Source: JBKEDC01 sp047971925 (lineage in GTDB: Bacteria; Bacteroidota; Bacteroidia; Bacteroidales; Prolixibacteraceae). From it: 28,281 nt of DNA. Below are positions 16,180 through 22,988 of the stretch, one piece after another. The translations under genes were made by a program, and so were the position numbers. Below the pieces are notes generated by a model that saw only the letters and a program-made list of their open reading frames with translations, did not search any database and had not been told where the DNA came from. How positions within the stretch are numbered: position 1 is the stretch's first letter; the number at the start of each line of letters is the position of its first letter. Location: the NCBI GenBank assembly GCA_047971925.1, contig JBKEAC010000019.1, positions 1-28,281 of the forward strand, given 5' to 3'.

Positions 16180-17955
16180 ATGACATTTGAAGAAACTGGG
16201 TTGAAACCCGAAATCTTGAGAGCCATTTCAGAAATGGGCTTTCAAAAACCTACGCCTATTCAGGAGAAAACAATTCCACACCTCATTAACAACGACAACG
16301 ATTTAGTTGCGCTTGCCCAAACTGGAACAGGAAAAACAGCTGCTTTTGGTCTTCCAATTTTGAACAATATCGACTTGAACAGCAAGAAGGTTCAAGCTTT
16401 GATTTTATGTCCTACTCGTGAGTTGTGTTTGCAAATTGCACGCGATTTAGAAAACTTCTCGAAATATCTCACCGGCTTAAACACGATTCCTGTTTATGGA
16501 GGTGCTGAAATTCGCAATCAAATTAAAGCTTTGCAATCGGGCGGGCAGATTGTGGTGGGAACTCCAGGACGAACAAACGATTTAATTCGTCGTGGCAAAC
16601 TCGATGTTTCGCACATTCGATATTCAATTCTCGATGAGGCCGATGAAATGCTTAACATGGGTTTCAAAGAAGAACTCGATGCTATTCTTGAAGATACTCC
16701 AGCCACAAAACAAACATTGTTATTCTCGGCTACTATGCCTAGCGAAATTGCTCGCATGGCAAAAAGATATTTAAACAATCCAGAGGAGCTTTCTGTAGGG
16801 TCGCGCAACCAAGGATCGGACAATGTGGAACACCAATATTATGTGGTGCAAGCCAAAGATAAATATGCTACTTTGAAACGTGTGGCCGATAATTATCCGA
16901 ATTGCTATGCCATTGTTTTCTGTCGAACTCGCATGGAAACACGCGATGTGGCTGCTAAATTCATGGCCGATGGTTATAATGCTGATGCGCTTCATGGCGA
17001 CTTATCGCAAGCTCAACGTGATAATGTAATGGACAGGTTCCGCAGCAAGCAATTGCAAATGCTCATTGCTACCGATGTGGCAGCTCGTGGTCTTGATGTG
17101 AACGAATTGACACACGTTATCAATTATGCTTTGCCTGATGACCCCGAGGCTTATGTGCACCGAAGCGGTAGAACGGGTAGAGCTGGAAATAAAGGTATTT
17201 CGGTTTCTATCTTGCACTCGCGCGAGGTGGGAAAAATGCGCCAAATTGAGAAATTCTCGAAAAAAACGTTCGAACGTAAGCAGGTTCCTGGAGGCGATGA
17301 AATTTGCGAGGTGCAATTGATGCATTTCATTAATAAAGTGGCTGCAACCGAGGTTGACCATGAAACAATCGACCCTTATTTAGATAGCATTAAAGAACAT
17401 TTCAAAGGAATGAATGCCGATGAAATTTTAAAGCATTTTGTTTCGGTTGAATTCAATAGATTTATCGAATATTATCGTAATGCTCCCGATTTAAATGTGA
17501 AGGAGAAAGATATGCGCGATGGTGGACGTGAAGGCGGACGCGATGGCGGTAAAGAGCGCAAAGGCAAAAACGCTAATGTTTCAATGAGCCGCATGTTTAT
17601 TAATGTGGGTAAGAAACAGAATTTGAGCGCAGGTCGATTGATTGGAATGATTAACGAAAGTCTTCCAGTGAAGAATGCGGAAATTGGAAGAATTGATATT
17701 CAACGCAAGTTTTCGTTCTTCGAAGTCGATACACAATATTCTGAGGCGTTAGCTAAAGCAATGCGTAAACTTCGTGTGGAGGGTGTGCCTGTTGAGGTGG
17801 ACCGTGTGCAGGGTGAAGCTCCATCGGGATTTCAACGTTCGAGAGGTAAAAAGAAATTTGAGGGTGGTGGAAATTCCGGACAAGGAAATTATCGCCAAAC
17901 AGGAGGTGCCGGACGTAGAGATAGAGGTAGTGCGCAAGGACGCAAAACAAAATAA
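16180..17955 (+). CDS. deaD: DEAD-box ATP-dependent RNA helicase (DeaD/CsdA type)
   Basis: A 591-residue RNA helicase that unwinds structured RNA in ribosome assembly and cold adaptation. All core motifs are present: the Q motif KPTPIQEKTIP, Walker A AQTGTGKT, PTRELCLQIA, TPGR, DEAD, SAT, FCRTR, ATDVAARGLDV and HRSGRTGRAG (residues about 10-350). Residues about 468-545 form the DbpA/CsdA RNA-binding domain (MSRMFINVGKKQ, GRLIGMINES, VPVEVDRV). The linker before it (GGREGGRDGGKER) and the tail after it are Arg- and Gly-rich, as in the family. The long leader upstream may carry temperature-dependent control, as for deaD genes in other bacteria; this is inference. Transcription converges on the GH3/beta-lactamase gene, and both genes end in the same hairpin. 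Confidence 0.94.
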   Translation: MTFEETGLKPEILRAISEMGFQKPTPIQEKTIPHLINNDNDLVALAQTGTGKTAAFGLPILNNIDLNSKKVQALILCPTRELCLQIARDLENFSKYLTGLNTIPVYGGAEIRNQIKALQSGGQIVVGTPGRTNDLIRRGKLDVSHIRYSILDEADEMLNMGFKEELDAILEDTPATKQTLLFSATMPSEIARMAKRYLNNPEELSVGSRNQGSDNVEHQYYVVQAKDKYATLKRVADNYPNCYAIVFCRTRMETRDVAAKFMADGYNADALHGDLSQAQRDNVMDRFRSKQLQMLIATDVAARGLDVNELTHVINYALPDDPEAYVHRSGRTGRAGNKGISVSILHSREVGKMRQIEKFSKKTFERKQVPGGDEICEVQLMHFINKVAATEVDHETIDPYLDSIKEHFKGMNADEILKHFVSVEFNRFIEYYRNAPDLNVKEKDMRDGGREGGRDGGKERKGKNANVSMSRMFINVGKKQNLSAGRLIGMINESLPVKNAEIGRIDIQRKFSFFEVDTQYSEALAKAMRKLRVEGVPVEVDRVQGEAPSGFQRSRGKKKFEGGGNSGQGNYRQTGGAGRRDRGSAQGRKTK

Positions 17956-17959
17956 CAAC

Positions 17960-17996
17960 AAAAAAGGATTATGAATAACTCATAATCCTTTTTTTT
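17960..17996. terminator. Shared bidirectional terminator
   Basis: Arms AAAAGGATTATGA and TCATAATCCTTTT around a short loop, with A and T runs on either side. The right arm includes the last codons and stop (17980-17982) of the minus-strand gene, so the hairpin lies partly inside coding sequence. Confidence 0.9.
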
Positions 17997-20922
17997 GCGC
18001 TTCATAAATGGCATCTAACATGTTGCCTCGAATGGCATATTTACTCAAATTTGTACTCCGATTGGGGTAGGTGCGATTTGACAAGAATATAAAGGTGATT
18101 TTCTTCACGGGGTCAATCCAAACCATTGTGCCCGTAAATCCGGTGTGTCCAAAGCTTTCAGGTGTGGCATAACTACTCGGATAGCTCGCTTGCATGCTAG
18201 AACTGTTATACTCTGCTCGATCGAAACCCAATGCTCTTCGGTTGCCGTTTTTAGGAAATTGACACTTTGTGAATTCTGCTATTGTGGTAGAATCAATGTA
18301 TTGCACACCGCCATATGAGCCATATTGAGCATACATTTGCATGAGCTTAGCTAAATCGTTGGCATTGGCAAACAGTCCGGCATTTCCCGAAACCCCGCCA
18401 AGCATTGCTGCTGCCTCATCGTGCACATGTCCTTGCACAACTTGCTTTCGAAAAGCATTGTCCTTTTCAGTGGGTGGAATCATATCGATTGAAACCGATT
18501 GCAAAGGATTATAGGTAATGCTGTTCGCCCCAAGCGGAGCATAGAACGAAGTGTTCAAATAAGAGGGAAAGCTCGTTCCTACTAATTCCTCAATGACACT
18601 TGCATAGACAATGAAACCTAAGTCGGAATAGGCATATTTTGCTTGTGGGCGGAGTGGTGTTTCTTTAATGATTTGATATACCAAGTCTCTTGTTTTATCA
18701 TTGATATACATGTTCTTTGCCACCTCAATGGTGTCTTTCAAACTCGATTCCGCATGAAAAACATCTTGGAAATTCCCCCCTTCTCTTGTTAAAATGTTAC
18801 TCCAAAAGGGAATCCATTTAGGCAATCGCGCCTGATGAGTAAGTACTTCTCTAGCGTTTATCTTGTCTTTATCGGTGTTGCGAAAAGGGGGATAATAGAA
18901 TGAGAGAGGATAGTTGAGGTTGAATTTCTTATCATCAATGAGTTTCATTAGAGCGGGAGTTACCGACGCTATTTTTGTTACCGACGCAATGTCATAAATA
19001 TGGTCGAGCCTAACGCTATCGTTGCTTTCATAGGTGTGTGTGCCATAGGCTTTATTGAGAATAACTCTCCCATCAATGGCAATAAGCACTTGGCAACCAG
19101 GATAGGCTCTGTTTTTAATACCTGAAAAAGCAATGCTATCGATTACTCCAATGAGCTTCGGACTCGAAATGTTTATCTCTTCAGGAAGACTATATTTTAA
19201 ACGACTAATTTCAGGAATGCTTATTCCACTGTTGAGCTTAAAAAAGCTATTAACACCCACAGGAAGTTTCCCGTTAATCCCGATAGCTCCAAACACGGCT
19301 TGAGCTGCTAGTTCTTGTGCATCGTCATTATCTTGGTAGCTCACTAGTAAAGCCGATGCCAAATTAACATTCTTAATTTTATCTAGTGCATAGGGGTTTC
19401 CAAATAGCGAAACAACAAGCGGTTTTGTAGAAGCTTTTTCCATGAAATAACTCATGGTCGATGTAACCCCGTAATCATTGCTAGGCATTAAGCGTAGTCC
19501 GTGTATTCCCGTAATAATTACATTGTAGTCTTTCAGCTTCGAAATAAGCGCATCAACTTCCGCATTCGAGGCATTCTTGGCTAAGTTGAAGTGACTAACT
19601 TTAGTATATCGTCCTAAGATTTGCTGAAAAGGCGTGAGCGTAGTTTTTCCAATTGAAACACTAGCTATTTTCATTGTGTCGAGGCGTTGAATGGGCAAAA
19701 TATCATTTTTGTTTATTAGCGCCGTTAAGCTTTGTGCATGCAACTGCCGACGAGTAGCCGCATAAATGGGTTTAGATATGTCGGTTTTCAAATTCTCCAT
19801 TTTCACCAAGCATTCTTTGTCAAGTTCAAGCCATTTCTTCAGTGCAAGCACACGACGACAATGATAATCAATGTCGGATGTTTTAATCGTTCCATTCTTC
19901 ACCGCCTCCATCACCGCTTGAATTGCAACGGGCACATTGGGAACAATTTCAAGCATGTCATTGCCAGCTTTAATTGCACGCACTGCAGCCTCTCCAACCT
20001 CATAATGCTTTGTAACACCGCTCATGTTCATCGCATCGGTGAAAATAAAACCTTCATATTCCAGTTCCTTTTTAAGCAATTGCTGAATGATATTTTCAGA
20101 AAGAGTTGCTGGAATTTTCGGATCTGGTTCAAGCGCCGGAATTTGAATGTGCCCTGTCATCAATGCACTAATTCCACCGTTAATCATTTCACGAAAAGGG
20201 CGAAGCTCCACGGAGTCTAAATGGGCTCTGGTGTGATTAATAACAGGGAGCCCAATGTGCGAATCAACATTCGTATCGCCATGTCCAGGGAAGTGCTTAA
20301 TTACCGCAAGCACTTTTTCATCTTCCATACCTTGTGCATAGTTCCATGCCTTGTGAGCCACATTCAAGGGGTCTTCTCCAAAGCTTCTATAATTAATCAC
20401 CGGATTATTGGGATTATTATTCACATCACTCACGGGCGCAAAATTCACGTGCACACCCATGCGGCGAAATTGATATCCTATTTCCTTTCCCATGCGGTAA
20501 ATCAACGAATCATTTTCCAAAGCCCCTAGTGTCATCTGATAGGGATAGTTCGGATAATTCTTCATGCGCATGCCCGGACCCCACTCTCCATCAGTGCAAA
20601 TAAGCAGCGGAATTTTGCTCACCTTTTGTAGGCTATTAATTGAGTTCGCCTGATTTTCAACTGTTCCCTGCATGAAAATAACACCACCAACTTGGTTGTT
20701 TTTCACCAAATTCAAAGCACTTGCATCGGTTTGGCTATCATTGCTATAAGCTTGCGCAATAAATAATTGTGCAATCTTTTGTTCTAAGCTCAACGAATTA
20801 AATGTGCTGTTCACCCAAGGGTCATTCAAATAGTTGAGAAATTCAGGTTTTGTGTGCGCGGAAGTCGTGAGGAAGAGAAATCCCCCAAGAATAAATAATA
20901 ATTGCTGCTTAAAATTGATCAT
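17980..20922 (-). CDS. GH3 beta-N-acetylglucosaminidase-like / serine beta-lactamase-like fusion protein
   Basis: A 980-residue exported protein with two enzyme domains. A signal peptide (MINFKQQLLFILGGFLFLTT, cleavage near SAHT) leads into a GH3 domain (about 45-380): VIKHFPGHGDTNVDSHIGLP with the NagZ-type His/Asp dyad, MTGHIQIPAL, and the nucleophile in FIFTDAMNMSG (Asp296). A GH3 C-terminal-type domain follows (about 420-570). Residues about 590-975 are a class C beta-lactamase/PBP4-type domain: SVTK (Ser647, Lys650), YSD in KYAYSDLGF, and HTGFTGT as the third box. NagZ-like text suggests cleavage of peptidoglycan amino sugars, and the second domain a peptidase or esterase. The start is the ATG at 20922; the frame runs on to 21255 but through repeat copy C. 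Such fusions are known in Bacteroidota. Confidence 0.9.
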   Translation of the reverse strand: MINFKQQLLFILGGFLFLTTSAHTKPEFLNYLNDPWVNSTFNSLSLEQKIAQLFIAQAYSNDSQTDASALNLVKNNQVGGVIFMQGTVENQANSINSLQKVSKIPLLICTDGEWGPGMRMKNYPNYPYQMTLGALENDSLIYRMGKEIGYQFRRMGVHVNFAPVSDVNNNPNNPVINYRSFGEDPLNVAHKAWNYAQGMEDEKVLAVIKHFPGHGDTNVDSHIGLPVINHTRAHLDSVELRPFREMINGGISALMTGHIQIPALEPDPKIPATLSENIIQQLLKKELEYEGFIFTDAMNMSGVTKHYEVGEAAVRAIKAGNDMLEIVPNVPVAIQAVMEAVKNGTIKTSDIDYHCRRVLALKKWLELDKECLVKMENLKTDISKPIYAATRRQLHAQSLTALINKNDILPIQRLDTMKIASVSIGKTTLTPFQQILGRYTKVSHFNLAKNASNAEVDALISKLKDYNVIITGIHGLRLMPSNDYGVTSTMSYFMEKASTKPLVVSLFGNPYALDKIKNVNLASALLVSYQDNDDAQELAAQAVFGAIGINGKLPVGVNSFFKLNSGISIPEISRLKYSLPEEINISSPKLIGVIDSIAFSGIKNRAYPGCQVLIAIDGRVILNKAYGTHTYESNDSVRLDHIYDIASVTKIASVTPALMKLIDDKKFNLNYPLSFYYPPFRNTDKDKINAREVLTHQARLPKWIPFWSNILTREGGNFQDVFHAESSLKDTIEVAKNMYINDKTRDLVYQIIKETPLRPQAKYAYSDLGFIVYASVIEELVGTSFPSYLNTSFYAPLGANSITYNPLQSVSIDMIPPTEKDNAFRKQVVQGHVHDEAAAMLGGVSGNAGLFANANDLAKLMQMYAQYGSYGGVQYIDSTTIAEFTKCQFPKNGNRRALGFDRAEYNSSSMQASYPSSYATPESFGHTGFTGTMVWIDPVKKITFIFLSNRTYPNRSTNLSKYAIRGNMLDAIYEAQKKGL

Positions 20923-20950
20923 GTGTAAACTATATTTACTGCAAATATCA

Positions 20951-20958
20951 CAAAAATA
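20951..20958 (-). promoter_or_regulatory. Candidate promoter -7 box (TATTTTTG, minus strand)
   Basis: The box lies 28 bases upstream of the ATG at 20922 and matches TAnnTTTG. No convincing -33 box is seen. It supports the shorter start of the GH3 fusion gene. Confidence 0.45.
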
Positions 20959-21113
20959 TGCAACATAAGAATGCACGACATTTAAAAACTGAGTTTTACA
21001 ATCACTTTCATCATTGAATTTTGTCCAAGCAGCTACACTTTTCTCCATCCTTTGCTTTTTTTTGCAGCTAAAATTCCAACTTTTTCTCAAAACTAATCCC
21101 CTTCCTTGTTTTC

Positions 21114-21260
21114 TTTGGGCGTGCCGGCATTCCTCCCCACCGCATTCCATCGCCCTGCCGTCGGGCTTTCCGCTCCAATCTTTTAAGTGGGCAAAAGGCA
21201 GAGCCCACTTAAAAGGATTTCCGCTGCAATCCCTCCCGCACCTAACGGTAAGCAAAACGC
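21114..21260 (-). repeat. Dispersed palindromic repeat, copy C
   Basis: Reverse-strand copy very close to copy A. Read on the minus strand it gives TTACCGTTAGGTGCG, GGGATTGCAGCGGAAATCC, the arms TTTTAAGTGGGC and GCCCACTTAAAA, GCCCGACGGCAGGGCG, then GGAATGCCGGCACGCCC. The inner arms differ in sequence from copy A, yet each copy is self-complementary. Confidence 0.88.
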
Positions 21261-21420
21261 AAGCCCAAACCCTGTAAACCCTAATCCTAAAAAATCACAC
21301 GAATTTGCACTAAAAGCAATGACCATTCTTCCAAAAAATCACACAACAAACCCGTTGGCGGAATTAATTATTTCCAATTTTAACGAAGAATGGGCTGTCT
21401 ACATTCGTGTTTCAATGGTG

Positions 21421-21615
21421 TTTAGGGGACTTCTAAAAATTAGCTGTTAGGTCATTTTGATTTTATGGGAGATAGATTTTGGACTAATTTCGCAGAAGCA
21501 TAGCGAGCTATGGTTTAAGAAATTAGTGCAAAAGATACGCTCAGAAAACAAAATGAACAACAGCTGTATTTAGCAGCTTCCCCAGTTTAAAACTAATTTT
21601 TAGAAGTCCCCTTTA
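21421..21615. mobile_element. MITE-like element with 19-bp terminal inverted repeats and TTTA target duplication
   Basis: GGGGACTTCTAAAAATTAG at 21425-21443 is matched by its exact reverse complement at 21593-21611, and TTTA flanks both ends (21421-21424, 21612-21615). The 187-bp body has no coding capacity. It contains further inverted segments (ACTAATTTC with GAAATTAGT, and CATAGC with GCTATG at the centre), so the whole element can fold into a long hairpin. A decayed relative lies at 22096-22194. Confidence 0.85.
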
Positions 21616-21745
21616 ATGAATGCATTCCCCTCAATCACTCTGTGCAATTGGGCTCTGCAATCTCACTACCACTCAATCATCATCAATGGGCATGCACAAT
21701 GGACAATAAACGCTCTCAATCAAGAGTTTTATATGAACTTAATTG

Positions 21746-22025
21746 GTTATATTTTTTTTCATGAGAGTAATTAAGCAAGCTTATTAGTCCATATTTTTTT
21801 CCGTGAGGTGCGTTAAGAAAACTTATTGGTCCATATTTTTTTTGAAATGTTAAATTAAGCAAACTTATTAGTCTATATTTTTTTTCGTGAGGGTAATTAA
21901 GCAAACTTATTAGTCTATATTTTTTTTCATGAGGCTAATTAAGCAAACTTATTGATCTATATTTTTTTTCATGAGGCTAATTAAGCAAGCTTATTAGTTC
22001 ATATTTTTTTCATGAGGCTAATTAT
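21746..22025. repeat. Tandem array of about 6.7 units of 42 bp
   Basis: Six full 42-base units begin at 21746, 21788, 21830, 21872, 21914 and 21956, with a partial seventh from 21998. Each has a T8-type tract preceded by TATA or CATA, a variable CATGAGG-like part, and TTAAGCAAACTTATTAG. Units 4-6 are nearly identical and unit 2 the most diverged. On the minus strand 42 bases equals 14 codons, and units 1-4 stay open, but units 5-7 contain stops, so a protein is unlikely. There are no spacers, so this is not a CRISPR array. Confidence 0.9.
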
Positions 22026-22095
22026 ATCTGTATTTATATTGTAGTAAGCCGTGTTTTAACTACGTTTTTTTGTTTGCTTAAAGCTCAATCATTAA

Positions 22096-22194
22096 GCGGC
22101 TTCTAAAAGGTTATTTTGATTTTTGTCAGTGATTGATTTCACCCCAATGCGTCTGTATCCTACCTCAATTAACAACTCATTTTTAGATGTTCCC
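22096..22194. mobile_element. Decayed second copy of the MITE-like element
   Basis: The left end GCGGCTTCTAAAAGGTTA and the right end CTCATTTTTAGATGTTCCC resemble the terminal repeats of the element at 21425-21611; the right end matches at 16 of 19 positions. TTATTTTGATTTT next to the left end also recurs. The body is only about 99 bases, and no target duplication is clear. Confidence 0.5.
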
Positions 22195-22325
22195 TTTCAT
22201 AATAATTTAAAAAAACACAGCTGATGCTTGCACAATTGAAAAAAAAGATTTTAATTTGCATCGCATTTCAAATCTCACTCCACCTAGGAGAAAGAAAAAA
22301 TGTTTCAAAAAACTTCTTGTAAAAA

Positions 22326-22357
22326 TTTGGAAATACCAAAAGAGCGTGTATCTTTGC
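22326..22357 (+). promoter_or_regulatory. Promoter of tRNA-Glu and rpsT
   Basis: TTTG (22326-22329), a 19-base spacer, then TATCTTTGC (22349-22357): an exact consensus Bacteroidota promoter, about 26 bases before the tRNA. Confidence 0.85.
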
Positions 22358-22382
22358 ATCGCAATTAGCAAGAAATCATAAT

Positions 22383-22454
22383 GGTCCGTTCGTCTAGTGG
22401 TTAGGACGCCAGGTTTTCATCCTGGTAGCAGGGGTTCGATTCCCCTACGGACTA
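22383..22454 (+). tRNA. tRNA-Glu(TTC)
   Basis: The acceptor arms GGTCCGT and ACGGACT pair with one wobble. The anticodon stem CCAGG/CCTGG holds the loop TTTTCAT with anticodon TTC, and the T arm is GGGG TTCGATT CCCC. The discriminator is A and CCA is not encoded. It lies 32 bases before rpsT with no terminator between, so tRNA and mRNA probably share a transcript. Confidence 0.96.
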
Positions 22455-22486
22455 CTTTCAAAAAAAATAGTTGAGGAGAAACAAAA

Positions 22487-22738
22487 ATGGCAAATCATAA
22501 GTCTTCTAAAAAGAGAATTAAACAAGACGAAGCAAAACGTCTTCACAATAAATATTACGCAAAAACAATGCGTAATGCATTGCGTTCATTGCGTGCAACA
22601 ACCGACAAAGAAGCTGCAATAGCAGAACTTCCAAAAGTTACTTCTATGATTGATAAATTGGCAAAACAAAATATCATTCATGCAAACAAAGCTGCAAACT
22701 TGAAATCGAGTGTAACAAAACATGTGAATGCTTTATAG
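22487..22738 (+). CDS. rpsT: 30S ribosomal protein S20
   Basis: The 83-residue basic protein matches S20: MANHKSSKKRIKQDEAK at the start, then RNALRSLRATTDKEA and HANKAANLKSSVTKHVNAL at the end. S20 binds 16S rRNA early in small-subunit assembly and is mostly helical. Length and the MANHKS start are typical. GAGGAGAA lies just upstream of the ATG, a plausible ribosome site. The gene sits directly behind tRNA-Glu under a consensus promoter and ends at a strong hairpin terminator, so tRNA-Glu and rpsT form a two-gene unit. Confidence 0.97.
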   Translation: MANHKSSKKRIKQDEAKRLHNKYYAKTMRNALRSLRATTDKEAAIAELPKVTSMIDKLAKQNIIHANKAANLKSSVTKHVNAL

Positions 22739-22760
22739 TATTCTCTGTATTAAGATAATA

Positions 22761-22800
22761 AAAGAGGATGTTCCAAAACGAACATCCTCTTTTTGTTTTT
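22761..22800 (+). terminator. Terminator of tRNA-Glu/rpsT
   Basis: Perfect 13-base arms AAAGAGGATGTTC and GAACATCCTCTTT around a 6-base loop, then a T-rich tail. The following 190 bases to the stop of the regulator gene show nothing recognisable. Confidence 0.93.
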
Positions 22801-22988
22801 AGGATGTATCGCCCTGAAAAAGCCTTACAACAAAACAAGACTCTTAATCTCTTTACATGAGGAGTATACGGGATCACCGGTAAGCTGTAATAAAGTTATC
22901 GGGAATTGATATATGCAGCTGGTTGGGGGGGACGAAACGCCAATGTGTATTCCAAAAATAAAACGTTTGCGGGGTGGAGCGAAGATTT

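Noticed and set aside
19732..20529. Two plus-strand reading frames inside the GH3 fusion gene
   Set aside because: They are antisense to conserved GH3 motifs and rich in His, Asn and Cys, as expected for a shadow frame.
20923..21255. N-terminal extension of the GH3 fusion protein to 21255
   Set aside because: The added residues translate repeat copy C, and similar text comes from copy A in an unrelated place. A proper signal peptide starts at 20922 with a promoter-like box just upstream.
21261..21420. Possible gene upstream of the MITE
   Set aside because: Only short frames are present, with no start signal or family resemblance; two AAAAAATCACAC words are the only pattern.
21716..21904. 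Minus-strand 62-residue protein from the tandem array
   Set aside because: It is open only in the first four units; the others carry stops, and no start site or partner gene supports it.
21746..22025. CRISPR array
   Set aside because: Units are contiguous 42-bp repeats without unique spacers, and no cas gene is nearby.
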